Source of the DNA: J005 sp964613235
Lineage (GTDB): Bacteria > Pseudomonadota > Zetaproteobacteria > Mariprofundales > Mariprofundaceae
DNA length: 61,464 nucleotides
Assembly: GCA_964613235.1 (NCBI GenBank)
Contig: CAZTGM010000003.1
Location: forward strand, 1-61,464
Reading direction: 5' to 3'
A program made the translations under genes and the position numbers. The notes beneath the pieces are model-generated. The model was not told where the DNA came from. It ran no database searches and saw only the letters and a program-made list of their open reading frames with translations. This document shows positions 1-9,121 of the stretch, piece after piece (the first letter of the stretch is position 1; every line of letters begins with the position of its first letter).

Positions 1-6
1 GGCGTA

Positions 7-1380
7 TCAGCTATCGGTTTTGCCATCTGGGGCGGGCAGGATGATATCAATGCGCCGGTTTTTTGCGCGTCCCGCAGTCGTTTCGTTATTGGCGATCGGA
101 CGACTTTCGCCATAACCGACGGATTCGAATGTCTGCAGTTGTGACTCGGTCCGTGCCTGAAAGTACACTTTCACAGCATTGGCCCGGCGCTCGGACAGGG
201 TTTGGTTGAATTCGCTGGCACCGACGGCATCGGTATGGCCTTCGATGCGCACATTGCGATCCGGGAAAATGGCCATGGTTTTCAGCATATTGTCCAGAAT
301 ATCGTAGGCCGTCGGAGGAATGACCGAGCTGCCGCTTTTGAACATGCCGGCATTCAGACGTAAGATCACATCGGCATCCGGCGTGAGCAGGATTTTCACC
401 TCATCGGGCTTGAACAGTGCCGTGATCTGTTTGATTTTTTCTTCTGCTTCGCGTTTCAGTTGCAGTTTGCGTCGCATCTCGGTCATATCGCTGAGTTCTC
501 CTTCATATTTGGCAAGTTGTTGATTGGCATCGGCCAGTTGTTCGTCGTAATGACGTTTCATGCTCTCTGCACTTTGCAGCAGCGTGGCCAGCTGTTCATT
601 GGGCGTTTGTTCCGCCGGCAGGGCTTCCAGTCCCAGCCGTACAGCCAGCTGATTCAGTCGGGCATCATTCTCATCTATCCACTGCTCTATCTGCGACTTG
701 TTCCGGTACATTTGTGACCCCAGCCTGGCAATGCGAATGGCGCGGTCAGCCTGTAGCTGTCCGGTTCTGGATAAGGCATAAGCCTGTGTTTGCGCATCTG
801 GGTTTTCCTTGATCAGGCGTTCAATTTTCTTTTGCTGTGCCAGTGCTTGTTTAAATGCCGAGGGTGCATAGGCTGGGGCATTGAGTTTGCGTGCTTCGGC
901 AATGCGCTGGCTGACAGGACTGACAAACTGTTTGCGTGCGGCGACGACCTGAGCTGCATGGATCGTGGTATGGGCGAATCCGGCTTCCCTGTCCGCTTTG
1001 CGGATATTGCCATGTTCATGGCTGAGTACGACGTTGGCAAAATCCTTTTCCGCCCGTGCGGCAAGATCGGAGCGCAGGTTTTCGCTGCCAGCCATTAACA
1101 TGCGATCGCGCGAATCGACGAGGTCAGCATAACGCTGGCTGAATTTCTGGGCCAGTTCCGCTGCCTGCTGTGCCCGTACATAGGCTTCGTCGATGGTCTG
1201 TCCATCGTCGGTATGTGTCGCCAGTGTTTGCGCCAGGGCATAATGTTCCGGTGCAAATTCTTCGGCTCGCATTTGCCGGGCTTCGTCCAGCATCTGCTGC
1301 ACATCTTTGTTGCTGGCGGCATGGGCCAGGCTGATCGGGGTCAGCACGAGTATGGCTGCCACCATTACAGATAAACGCAT
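7..1380 (-). CDS. OmpA-family peptidoglycan-associated envelope protein
   Basis: A 457-residue exported protein. Residues 1-21 form a signal peptide ending AHA. A long helical middle region (about 25-310) is rich in Ala, Gln, Leu and charged residues and resembles DUF4398-type and coiled-coil segments. The last ~130 residues are an OmpA C-terminal domain with GHTDAVG and, near the end, NRRIDI, the motifs that bind diaminopimelate in peptidoglycan. It probably tethers the envelope to the cell wall. It is read on the minus strand after orn but is separated from it by about 100 bp, so it may have its own promoter. The ATG start is supported by the signal peptide directly after it. The exact role of the helical part is unknown. 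Confidence 0.88.
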   Translation of the reverse strand: MRLSVMVAAILVLTPISLAHAASNKDVQQMLDEARQMRAEEFAPEHYALAQTLATHTDDGQTIDEAYVRAQQAAELAQKFSQRYADLVDSRDRMLMAGSENLRSDLAARAEKDFANVVLSHEHGNIRKADREAGFAHTTIHAAQVVAARKQFVSPVSQRIAEARKLNAPAYAPSAFKQALAQQKKIERLIKENPDAQTQAYALSRTGQLQADRAIRIARLGSQMYRNKSQIEQWIDENDARLNQLAVRLGLEALPAEQTPNEQLATLLQSAESMKRHYDEQLADANQQLAKYEGELSDMTEMRRKLQLKREAEEKIKQITALFKPDEVKILLTPDADVILRLNAGMFKSGSSVIPPTAYDILDNMLKTMAIFPDRNVRIEGHTDAVGASEFNQTLSERRANAVKVYFQARTESQLQTFESVGYGESRPIANNETTAGRAKNRRIDIILPAPDGKTDS

Positions 1381-1483
1381 GATTTAAACTCCTGCGGCAG
1401 ATATGCCGAATGCGCATGCTCAAAGAGCCGCGCATTTTACGAAGTGACTGAAATCACAGCGTGTGCAACGGTGTCAGAATGGG

Positions 1484-2038
1484 TTATCTGGCAAACAAAT
1501 GCTGGCGATAAGCGGCAAGCTCTGCGATGGATTCGCGGATATCAGCCAGCGCCAGATGGGTTTCACTTTTTACCGGTGGCGAAAAATCGGGATACCAGCG
1601 CTGTGCCAGTTCCTTGATCGTGCTGACATCGATATTGCGATAATGCAGCCATGCTTCCAGTTGTGGCATGTAGCGATCGAGAAAGCGTCGGTCCTGATGA
1701 ATGGAATTGCCGCATAGCGGTGAGGCACGTTCAGGGACATATTGCTGAATAAATGCCAAGGTTTGTTGTTCGGCATCCTGCAGGGAGAGTGTAGATTGGC
1801 GCACGCGTTTGGTCAGACCTGAGTTGCCGTGATGTTCCTTGCACCAGTCGTCCATGGCATCAAGCACGATATCAGGCTGGTGAATGGCCAGATTGGGACC
1901 TTCGGCAAGGATATTCAGTTCGCTATCCGTAATAATCGTGGCGATTTCAAGAATGGTATCCCGCTGCGGGTCCAGCCCTGTCATTTCGAGGTCCATCCAC
2001 ACCAGATGATTTTCGGAACACTTTGTTATTGTACTCAT
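1484..2038 (-). CDS. orn: oligoribonuclease
   Basis: A 184-residue DEDDh 3'-5' exonuclease that degrades 2-5 nt RNA fragments, and pGpG from c-di-GMP, in the cytoplasm. Exo I is visible as WMDLEMTGLD near residues 14-23. Exo II lies around NSIHQDRRFLDRY, and the final catalytic His-Asp pair is in THLALADIRES. Length and layout match the proteobacterial family. It starts nine bases after the pdxB stop, so it is probably the last gene of the rsmI-to-orn operon. Identification is firm. Confidence 0.96.
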   Translation of the reverse strand: MSTITKCSENHLVWMDLEMTGLDPQRDTILEIATIITDSELNILAEGPNLAIHQPDIVLDAMDDWCKEHHGNSGLTKRVRQSTLSLQDAEQQTLAFIQQYVPERASPLCGNSIHQDRRFLDRYMPQLEAWLHYRNIDVSTIKELAQRWYPDFSPPVKSETHLALADIRESIAELAAYRQHLFAR

Positions 2039-2047
2039 GCGCTAATC

Positions 2048-3217
2048 CTAGACGATTTTCATGCCGGCTGCCCGTGCCAGCGTCACTGTGGCCGGATCGG
2101 CCTGTAGCAAACGGATACCCTGCTCCGACCAGGCGCGCCGTACGGGATAATGACGACGGTAGTCATTGAATACAGCCGCAAGCTGTGAGCCGGATTGCGT
2201 TGTCAGCGATTGCATGAAGGCATGATCGCGGGCAATCGGATAGAGTTCTGTGGCAGCGCGATACAGGTTGTTCCATGCGCTACTGTTGCAGTAAATCTCC
2301 GGCACTTCTTCGATGGGCGGAAGGCTTTGGCGTACGTTCCATTGTGGTTCCACGCCCAGCCAGCGGCACAGGGCGCGATAGACATACCATGTATTGGCCG
2401 CCTTGCCGTCGAGGGAGTGACCTGCAATATGGGGAGTGGCCAGCAGCATCTGCGGATGCGAAATCAGTGTTGTATCCGGTTGCGGTTCATTTTCCCAGCA
2501 GTCCATGATGGCATGATGGCGTATATGCTGTGACAGCCAGCTGAGCAGGGCACGGTTATCGACACAGGGGCCGCGCGCGGCATTGATAACGACATGTCCC
2601 TGAAAGCGGTTTAATGTTGATTCATTCAGTAAATGAATCGTGGCATCACAGCCGGTGCGGATCAGTGGTGTGTGCAGGGCCAGGATATCAGTGCTGGCCA
2701 GCAGCTCATCCAGCGTGTGAAAATGCCCCGATGGCTCGCGTCTGGCCCGGGGTGGATCGTTAATCAGTACGCGTATGCCAAGCGCTTCGCAAATCTGTTG
2801 CAGGCGAGCGCCGATGCGTCCGGCGCCGATGATGCCCAGTGTGGTTTTTGGCAGTGACACGATGTCGCGTACATGCAGTTCAAGCAGTGCGGTCAGCATG
2901 TATTCAATAACCGAGTCGGTGGAGGAGCCGGCGGCATTGGCAAAGGCAATGCCTTGCGAGGCAAGATAATCCTTGTCGTAATGATCGTCGCCGATGGTGG
3001 CTGTGGCAACGAAACGTACCGGCGTATCAGCCAGCAGGCCGGCATTGACGCGCGTGGAGGAACGGGTAATCAGTATATCGGCATCGCGCAGCGCATGGTG
3101 GTTAATGTTCTGGTGTTCCAGAATACGCAATTCGACGCAGTATCCGGGAATCTGTGTGAACGCCGCCTGTACGCCATGAATATGGGCATCGGCGACAATG
3201 CGCAGCATCGGCGGCAT
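2048..3217 (-). CDS. pdxB: erythronate-4-phosphate dehydrogenase
   Basis: A 389-residue member of the D-2-hydroxyacid dehydrogenase family, matching PdxB, which oxidises 4-phosphoerythronate in the DXP-dependent route to pyridoxal phosphate. The NAD-binding loop GIIGAGRIGARL lies near residue 118. The catalytic trio is seen as Arg in NAARGP, Glu in CWENEP and His in ATPHIAGHSLDG. The length and the C-terminal extension after the catalytic domain (the DUF3410 dimerisation region) fit PdxB better than SerA or lactate dehydrogenases. It begins three bases after the rfaE2 stop. A second in-frame ATG three codons downstream is an alternative start. Confidence 0.9.
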   Translation of the reverse strand: MPPMLRIVADAHIHGVQAAFTQIPGYCVELRILEHQNINHHALRDADILITRSSTRVNAGLLADTPVRFVATATIGDDHYDKDYLASQGIAFANAAGSSTDSVIEYMLTALLELHVRDIVSLPKTTLGIIGAGRIGARLQQICEALGIRVLINDPPRARREPSGHFHTLDELLASTDILALHTPLIRTGCDATIHLLNESTLNRFQGHVVINAARGPCVDNRALLSWLSQHIRHHAIMDCWENEPQPDTTLISHPQMLLATPHIAGHSLDGKAANTWYVYRALCRWLGVEPQWNVRQSLPPIEEVPEIYCNSSAWNNLYRAATELYPIARDHAFMQSLTTQSGSQLAAVFNDYRRHYPVRRAWSEQGIRLLQADPATVTLARAAGMKIV

Positions 3218-3220
3218 GGG

Positions 3221-3709
3221 TTAGTCGATGTCGCTGCTAAGCCGAATGATGCGCTGAATCAGTCCGGTGGTTGAGTGGCCATCGATAAAGGGCATGATGA
3301 CAACACGTCCGCCATATTGCCGTACTTCCCTGGCACCGACGATATCATTGGCCCGATAATCGCCACCTTTAACCAGAACATCCGGCTGCAGGGTGAAGAT
3401 CAGCTTCAGCGGCGTGTCTTCACTGAACGGTACGACCATGTCCACGGCACGCAGTGCAGCCAGCATGGCGGCACGATCTGCCAGGGGATTGACCGGACGG
3501 TTATTACCCTTGAGGCGGCGGATGGAATCATCGTCATTCAGGCCGATGATGAGCCGGTCACCCAGTGCTTTGGCTTTTTCGAGATAATCGATATGACCCG
3601 GATGCAGCAGATCAAAGCAACCATTGGTAAAGATAATGGATTGTTGCTGCTGTTTCCACTGTTTGATCTGATCGATGGCTTGCGCAAGTCCCGTCAGCGC
3701 GGTATTCAT
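3221..3709 (-). CDS. rfaE2: D-glycero-beta-D-manno-heptose 1-phosphate adenylyltransferase
   Basis: A 162-residue nucleotidyltransferase, equivalent to the C-terminal domain of HldE as a stand-alone protein. It transfers AMP to heptose 1-phosphate to make ADP-heptose for the lipopolysaccharide inner core. The cytidylyltransferase-like signature TNGCFDLLHPGH lies near residues 28-39, and LVKGGDY near 112 is typical of the family. The kinase half (RfaE1) is not in this window. Its ATG overlaps the stop of the BON lipoprotein gene by four bases, indicating translational coupling. The SIS-family isomerase two genes upstream may supply the first step of the same pathway. Confidence 0.93.
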   Translation of the reverse strand: MNTALTGLAQAIDQIKQWKQQQQSIIFTNGCFDLLHPGHIDYLEKAKALGDRLIIGLNDDDSIRRLKGNNRPVNPLADRAAMLAALRAVDMVVPFSEDTPLKLIFTLQPDVLVKGGDYRANDIVGAREVRQYGGRVVIMPFIDGHSTTGLIQRIIRLSSDID

Positions 3710-4281
3710 CTCTGTCTGGCTTGCATCAGATCGATGACGGCTGTCACACCGGAAGTGGAACGGGCGATATCCACGGCGCGCTGACGGTGTTGCTGCTTGC
3801 CTACAATGCCTGTCAGATACACCTTGCCATCGACGGTTTCCACGTGAATTCCGAACCCGGAAACAACAGGATCGGCCAGCAGGGCACTTTTGATTTTGGT
3901 GGTAATCCAGGAGTCCGAAGCGATGGTCAGGGCGCCCGGTTCACCGACTTTCAGCTCATCAGCGCGAACTTTGCGTACACCGTTCACGTGTCGGGCAATA
4001 TAGACGGCACGCTCGACATGTTCGCGGGTGGGCAGGTAGCCGGTCAGATAGACGACGCCGTCGATAACCTGTACGCTGACCCAGCGTGACGGCATATCCT
4101 TTTCCGCCATCAGGCGTGTGTTGATCGATGTGCCGATGGCTACATCATCGGCCTGTGTGCCAACGGTCCGTTCATCAAAGGCTGCACTGCCTGCAGCCGT
4201 GCCGCCGACTACGGCTGCCGTAACACAACCGGATAATGGCAGGGCCAGTATCATGAGTAACAAGGTCATACGTCGTTGCAT
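3706..4281 (-). CDS. two-BON-domain lipoprotein, DolP/YraP-like
   Basis: A 191-residue lipoprotein. The N-terminus carries a signal peptide ending in the lipobox LSGC, so Cys19 should be lipidated. A Gly/Ala-rich stretch follows, then two BON domains (about 46-115 and 118-188), each with the typical VYLTG strand. In E. coli DolP acts in outer-membrane integrity and localises to the outer membrane; the same role here is inferred from architecture and from the yraN/SIS/rsmI/lpoA neighbourhood, which mirrors the E. coli yraL-yraP cluster. A Shine-Dalgarno-like AGGAGA lies just upstream on the minus strand. The short gap before it (about 34 bp) is AT-rich and may hold a secondary promoter. Confidence 0.88.
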   Translation of the reverse strand: MQRRMTLLLMILALPLSGCVTAAVVGGTAAGSAAFDERTVGTQADDVAIGTSINTRLMAEKDMPSRWVSVQVIDGVVYLTGYLPTREHVERAVYIARHVNGVRKVRADELKVGEPGALTIASDSWITTKIKSALLADPVVSGFGIHVETVDGKVYLTGIVGKQQHRQRAVDIARSTSGVTAVIDLMQARQR

Positions 4282-4315
4282 ATGGGGGTCTCCTGTTGCA
4301 ATTATCTATAATGGG

Positions 4316-5269
4316 TTAACTGATATCATCGCCCAATGCTTCCAGCACAGCGGAAAACAGCAATGGCACCATAATCTCATCCGGTCCCTGCAGTTTGGCA
4401 AACGAACCGCCCGGTCGGGACAAACGCTCGATATAGGCGGCGGCTGGCACAGTGTCGCAGGTCACATCCAGCATGACTGCATGCAGGCCCTCAACCTGTT
4501 TGCCGAGATTACGGGCCGCACTGAGAGCCATGAGCAGAATGCGCGGCATGACGGCACTGGATGCGACGTTCAGGATGACGCCGTGCGAGGCTGTGGCAAG
4601 CATGCCGGTGAGCAGGCGCACATCGAGCATGGCTGATGCACCCATCGATTCGCCATGGGCGGACGGATGAAAATGAAAGGAATCCGCACCCATGGCCGGA
4701 TGCACGGAGACAGGAATACCGTAGCGGAATGCCGTGGCCATGACCGAGTGCTCCAGATGCTCGAATTCACTGTCCATCAGGCGTTTGCCTACGCTGCGGC
4801 CAATGCCCCAGTTTTCCGTGGAACCGAGATTAATGGCATCATTGATAATTTTCCCCGTTTCCTCCGGTACGATGATTTCACCGGCGCGAATGGCCGTCAT
4901 GCTGGAGGTAAAGGTGTTGCCGTATAAGGCGATTTCAACATCCCGGATCATGGCCGCACCCGTTAGCGCAAGCCCGGTAATCAACCCCTGTTCAATCAGG
5001 CGGATCAACAGCGGACTGAGTCCCGTATCAAAGATCTGGCCGCCGCAGGCCATGATAACCGCATGCTTTTTTCGATGTGCTGTGACAATGGCATCGCGGA
5101 TGGTGAACAGTTCACCAGCGATGCCGAGATTGGGCAGACTGCACAGAAAATCGTTGAAGCTGTTGCCTGCCTGATAGGGAGCTGCGAAATCCTGTTCACG
5201 ACTGTCTACTTTTTTCTTGCATAGCGGCTTGGTTTTCATGGATCTGAATGAGGGTGTGCGAATGCTCAT
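4316..5269 (-). CDS. deoxyhypusine-synthase-like protein of unknown function
   Basis: A 317-residue protein. I recognise the general pattern of a conserved family related to deoxyhypusine synthase by its NAD/Rossmann-like core, with segments such as HAVIMACGGQIFDTGL and LTGAAMIRDVEIALYG, but not a defined function. The catalytic-lysine motif of true deoxyhypusine synthase (GGGxPKH) is not visible, and eIF5A is not a bacterial protein, so spermidine-dependent hypusination is unlikely. The chosen ATG at 5269 overlaps the stop of the SIS gene (ATGA) and has a good ribosome site (GGGAGAAGG). A longer open frame upstream is antisense-like and low complexity. Placement between an ADP-heptose-type isomerase and rfaE2 suggests an envelope or sugar-related job, which is inference. 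Confidence 0.6.
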   Translation of the reverse strand: MSIRTPSFRSMKTKPLCKKKVDSREQDFAAPYQAGNSFNDFLCSLPNLGIAGELFTIRDAIVTAHRKKHAVIMACGGQIFDTGLSPLLIRLIEQGLITGLALTGAAMIRDVEIALYGNTFTSSMTAIRAGEIIVPEETGKIINDAINLGSTENWGIGRSVGKRLMDSEFEHLEHSVMATAFRYGIPVSVHPAMGADSFHFHPSAHGESMGASAMLDVRLLTGMLATASHGVILNVASSAVMPRILLMALSAARNLGKQVEGLHAVMLDVTCDTVPAAAYIERLSRPGGSFAKLQGPDEIMVPLLFSAVLEALGDDIS

Positions 5270-5853
5270 GATGCCTTCTCCCCGAACATGTGGTGATCGA
5301 TCAGCGTACACAGGATGTGCAGGCAGGTAATGTGCATTTCCTGCACGCGCGGTGTGGATGGATGGTTGATATTGATATGCACGCTGACTGCCGGATCGAG
5401 ATGCAGCGCGCCGCCATCCTTGCCGGTTAGGGCGATGACGGGCATATGCTGGCACCGCGCCTGTTGCACGGCCTGCAAGACATTGGGGGAGCGGCCGCTG
5501 GTGGAAATGGCCAGCAGTACGTCACCGGCCCGCCCCAGTGCTTCTATCTGGCGAGCATAAATCTGTTCGAAGGAGAAATCATTGGCGATGCTGGTGATAA
5601 CTGAGGCATCGTGGGTCATGGCAATGGCTGCGAGTCCCGGACGATTCATCTCAAAACGGTTGACCAGTTCACCGGCAAAATGCTGGGCATCGGCGGCTGA
5701 ACCGCCATTGCCACAGGCCAGAATCTTGCCGCCCTGTTGCAGGCAGCTGACCATGATGTTTGCTGCAGCAAGCAGCGTGTCCGGTAATTCCGTCATGCAT
5801 TGTTGTCGCAATGCAATGCCATCTTTGAATGCCTGTTGAATCATGCCCTGCAT
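5266..5853 (-). CDS. SIS-domain phosphoheptose isomerase / DiaA-like protein
   Basis: A 195-residue SIS-domain protein. The motifs GGKILACGNGGSAADAQH and LLAISTSGRSPNVL are those of GmhA and its paralogue DiaA. GmhA converts sedoheptulose 7-phosphate to heptose 7-phosphate for lipopolysaccharide; DiaA binds DnaA and stimulates initiation of replication. Gene order (yraN before it, a DolP-like gene two downstream) argues for DiaA. The nearby rfaE2 argues for GmhA. The sequence alone does not decide. I start it at 5853, where AGGTAAG precedes ATG and the gene begins just after the yraN stop; an ATG 11 codons upstream is possible. Confidence 0.85.
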   Translation of the reverse strand: MQGMIQQAFKDGIALRQQCMTELPDTLLAAANIMVSCLQQGGKILACGNGGSAADAQHFAGELVNRFEMNRPGLAAIAMTHDASVITSIANDFSFEQIYARQIEALGRAGDVLLAISTSGRSPNVLQAVQQARCQHMPVIALTGKDGGALHLDPAVSVHININHPSTPRVQEMHITCLHILCTLIDHHMFGEKAS

Positions 5854-5857
5854 ATAC

Positions 5858-6220
5858 TTACCTGATGATGTCCCTGATATGTTCAATCCGATACGTCGGC
5901 CATTTCAGCCAGCTGTCTCTTGGCGTTAGCATGATTAAATCAAAGCGGCATTGCAACGTCGCATATTGCGCATGCTGGCCCAGCCAGGCATTGGCAGCTG
6001 ATTGCAGGCGGCGGCACTTGTCGGTAGTTACGGCCAGCAGGGCTGATTCCCGGTTGCGGTGAGTTTTGACCTCGATAAAGATCAGTAACTGCTGTTTACG
6101 CGCAATAATGTCCAATTCGCCACGTGCCAGCCGCACATTGCGTGCCAGAATATTGTACCCGTGACGTTGTAGATAACTGCAGGCTGCCTGCTCGCCCCGT
6201 TGGCCGGCTGCGGTGCTCAT
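5858..6220 (-). CDS. yraN: YraN / UPF0102 endonuclease-fold protein
   Basis: A 120-residue member of the YraN (UPF0102) family. The PD-(D/E)xK nuclease-like core is visible as GELDIIARKQQLLIFIEVK followed by THRN. The biochemical role of the family is not established; its fold resembles Holliday-junction resolvases. I start it at the ATG at 6220, giving the usual family length. The longer open frame running to 6421 overlaps rsmI and adds a non-conserved leader. It lies nine bases downstream of rsmI, a pairing that is widely conserved. Confidence 0.88.
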   Translation of the reverse strand: MSTAAGQRGEQAACSYLQRHGYNILARNVRLARGELDIIARKQQLLIFIEVKTHRNRESALLAVTTDKCRRLQSAANAWLGQHAQYATLQCRFDLIMLTPRDSWLKWPTYRIEHIRDIIR

Positions 6221-6228
6221 GGACGGCG

Positions 6229-7104
6229 TCAATGTTCCCGCGTGATGAGCAACTGATACACGCGTGCCTTGCTGATACCCAGCCGGTTTGCCACCTGTTT
6301 GGCCTGGGTGGAAGGCGGCAGCGTGGCAAATTCGGCTTGTTGCAGACAGGCCAGAATGTCGGCATCGCTGATGTCCTTGCCGTGCGATGATGTATCGCAT
6401 GGCGCCAGCAGTACGACGCACTCGCCTTTAACATTTCGTTGTCGGTAATAACCGATGAGTTTGCTGAGCGTGTCGCTGCGAATATCTTCATGCAGCTTCG
6501 TTATTTCACGGGCCACGCAGGCCTGCCGCTGAGGGCCGGCAAGTTGTGCCAGTTCCTGTAATGTTTTCAGCAGGCGATGGGGGGACTCGAAGATCATGGA
6601 TGTGCAGTCGGCTTGCACCATGCGCGTCAATTCGGCCTTGCGTGTCTTGCCCGTGCGCGGCAGGAAACCGAGGTAGAGTAATGGCTGGGTGGGCAGGCCG
6701 CAGGCGCACAGTGCGGCCGTCATGCTGCTGGCGCCCGGGATGGGAATGACATCGACACCATCGGCTTTTAAGGCTTGCACCAGCCGGTAGCCGGGATCGC
6801 TGATCAGGGGCGTTCCGGCATCGGAAATCAGCGCGACTGACTTGCCTTCAGTAAGCAGCGAACGAATACGCGCAATCATATCGCGTTCATTATGGTCATG
6901 CAGTGCAATCATGGGAGTTTCGATGCCGTAATATTGTAACAGCTTGCGACTGTTGCGCGTGTCTTCGGCGGCGATGATATCGACGTTGTTCAGGGTTTCG
7001 ACTGCCCGAAACGTCATATCTGCCAGGTTGCCGATGGGGGTGGCAACGATGAACAGTTGGCCTGTTTCTGATTGGGGTCTAGAGTCCGAATTCATATTGC
7101 TCAT
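6229..7104 (-). CDS. rsmI: 16S rRNA 2'-O-ribose C1402 methyltransferase
   Basis: A 291-residue SAM-dependent methyltransferase of the tetrapyrrole-methylase fold. RsmI methylates the 2'-O of C1402 in the decoding centre of 16S rRNA. The N-terminal strand FIVATPIGNLADMTFRA, the AEDTR segment and SDAGTPLISDPG are all characteristic. I choose the ATG at 7104, just before the conserved core; the open frame continues to 7242 but would overlap the divergent lpoA-like gene. Only 28 bp separate this start from lpoA, so the promoters of the two genes must overlap or lie inside coding sequence. Confidence 0.94.
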   Translation of the reverse strand: MSNMNSDSRPQSETGQLFIVATPIGNLADMTFRAVETLNNVDIIAAEDTRNSRKLLQYYGIETPMIALHDHNERDMIARIRSLLTEGKSVALISDAGTPLISDPGYRLVQALKADGVDVIPIPGASSMTAALCACGLPTQPLLYLGFLPRTGKTRKAELTRMVQADCTSMIFESPHRLLKTLQELAQLAGPQRQACVAREITKLHEDIRSDTLSKLIGYYRQRNVKGECVVLLAPCDTSSHGKDISDADILACLQQAEFATLPPSTQAKQVANRLGISKARVYQLLITREH

Positions 7105-7132
7105 ACGATAATGTTCCGGGGGTCGCTGTTCA

Positions 7133-9043
7133 ATGTTACGTCTTTCTGCGATTTTGCCATGTGTCATGGGTGTTGCCCTGCTGCTGGCAGGCTGCCAGCC
7201 TAAAAAAACGGAACTGGTCATCAAACCGCAACAGCAGGGCATGATCCGCGGACTGGCGCAGCCGCCGGCAAGTTCCGCTGAGCTGATGGCATTGGTTGCA
7301 CAGGCACGTGTCGCCGAAGACCCCGAAGACGCATTGCAGACACTGGATCGATATATTCAGCAGCATGATCCGGTATTGCGTGAGGAAGCCCGTTTCCGCA
7401 AGGCGCAGGTTATGCTGGAGTTGCATCTTCCTGGAGCTTATCGCGAGGCCCAAAGGGTCTTGGAATATCTGCCCGATCATCCGCTGGTGCCCTATGCCTA
7501 TTTCTGGATTGCACAATGGTGGGTTTATCAGGATGAACCGGCACGGGCGCTGACCATGTTGACTCGGGTGCTGGAGCACCCCGCGCTGACGCAGGAATTG
7601 GTGGAGATGGTATTGCGGTCAGGCCCGTCCATCAGCAAGCAGGTGCCGGAAACAGAAGCCGTGGCATGGATGCTGTCGGCAGCGCGGCTGGATGAGGGGG
7701 GGCGTTCGCAATGGTTACGGTCGGCGGCTCGCCGCGCCGGCACGGAAACATTGCGACAGTTAAACCAGATACCCGGCGAGGATGTCCGGCTGGTGGCTGA
7801 AATGGATATGCATGCGGCGCGCCAATACCTGCTCAGTGGTAATATGGACATGGTGCGTCAGATCGATGGCTGGTTACAGCAACTGGCGCCGGGCAGCGAG
7901 TTGCAGCGCAGGGTGAATCAGTGGGCTTCCGGACGCAGTCGTGCGGCCGTGATTGGTGTGTTATTGCCGTTGACCGGGCCGCAGGCCCGTTATGGCGAAG
8001 TGGCATTGCGTGGCGTACGCATGGCCATGGCTGCGATGGGAAGCGATAGCAATATTACCCTGCGCATTGAAGATACCGCATCGGATGCGCAGACATGCCT
8101 TGCTGCCTATCAACGTCTGGAAGACGAATCCGTGGATATGGTCATCGGTCCGCTGCTGTCCTCCAATGCGCGTGTCCTGTTGCCGCATATCCATGCACAA
8201 ACACCGGTATTAAGTATGACCAGTGCTGTGGATCTGGCAGCAAAGTCCGATGCATTGTTTGTGCATACGCTGGCACCTGCGGTACAGGTGCAGTACATCG
8301 CTGCCTATGCCATTGAGCATGGCGCACAGCGTGCGGCAGTGATTCGCGGCAATCATGCTTCGATGCAGCAGGAAGCGGAACATTTTCGTGATGCGTTTAC
8401 GGCCATGGATGGTGAAGTGATCGATGAACTGGTGCTGCCCGATGATCTGCTTGATGTACGTGAATTGTTGCGTGAACTGAAGATGCGAACGGACGATGAA
8501 CTGTTGCTGGCTGAACTGGATGAGGATGCAGCGGTATTGATGCCGGAATACGATCTGGAAGTACGCATGCCGAGCAGCCTAGATGCCATTTATCTGGCAC
8601 TGCCGGGCCGCCGCGTGGCGTTATTGGCCAGTCAGCTGGCCTATTCCGACCTGACCAGCATGGCCTTGTATGGTAGCAGTCGCTGGAATGACGGGCATTT
8701 ACTCGATGATCGAGGTCATTATTTGTCACATGCGCGTTTTGTCAGTCAGGCTCGCGATGAAAACCAGCAAGGGCGTTTGCAGGCCGTACAATTCATGTAT
8801 CGAGAAACCTGGGGCTCATCTCATCCCGGACAGTTAACGCTGCTGTCTTACGATACATTGCAGATTGCCGCCGTCATGGCCAGCCGTCTGGGTCTTTACG
8901 GTAAACAGATCGCCGCTGCTTTGCAGGACGAGGCCGGCTTTCCGGCATTAACCGGTGATGTGTCATTTGATACCAATGGGGTGGGTCAGAAACGGCTGGA
9001 CATGTACATGATCCGGAAAGGAGAAATCGTACCTGCAAGCTAG
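7133..9043 (+). CDS. lpoA: LpoA/LppC-like penicillin-binding protein activator lipoprotein
   Basis: A 636-residue outer-membrane lipoprotein. The signal peptide ends in the lipobox LLAGC (Cys21). The N-terminal half is helical and TPR-like. The second half begins with IGVLLPLTGPQARYGEVAL and has the type I periplasmic-binding-protein fold seen in LppC. LpoA of E. coli stimulates the peptidoglycan synthase PBP1A from the outer membrane; that role is inferred from domain order and from the rsmI/yraN/DolP-like neighbourhood. It is transcribed divergently from rsmI. A run of acidic residues (about 430-475) interrupts the binding-protein fold and is the least conserved-looking part. Confidence 0.87.
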   Translation: MLRLSAILPCVMGVALLLAGCQPKKTELVIKPQQQGMIRGLAQPPASSAELMALVAQARVAEDPEDALQTLDRYIQQHDPVLREEARFRKAQVMLELHLPGAYREAQRVLEYLPDHPLVPYAYFWIAQWWVYQDEPARALTMLTRVLEHPALTQELVEMVLRSGPSISKQVPETEAVAWMLSAARLDEGGRSQWLRSAARRAGTETLRQLNQIPGEDVRLVAEMDMHAARQYLLSGNMDMVRQIDGWLQQLAPGSELQRRVNQWASGRSRAAVIGVLLPLTGPQARYGEVALRGVRMAMAAMGSDSNITLRIEDTASDAQTCLAAYQRLEDESVDMVIGPLLSSNARVLLPHIHAQTPVLSMTSAVDLAAKSDALFVHTLAPAVQVQYIAAYAIEHGAQRAAVIRGNHASMQQEAEHFRDAFTAMDGEVIDELVLPDDLLDVRELLRELKMRTDDELLLAELDEDAAVLMPEYDLEVRMPSSLDAIYLALPGRRVALLASQLAYSDLTSMALYGSSRWNDGHLLDDRGHYLSHARFVSQARDENQQGRLQAVQFMYRETWGSSHPGQLTLLSYDTLQIAAVMASRLGLYGKQIAAALQDEAGFPALTGDVSFDTNGVGQKRLDMYMIRKGEIVPAS

Positions 9044-9121
9044 TTTTCTATGAGTCCCATGCGAAGGGTAAAGTCTCGTTGAATCATGGGTTTATGCCCA
9101 AAAAATTTCACAAGGCCCGCT

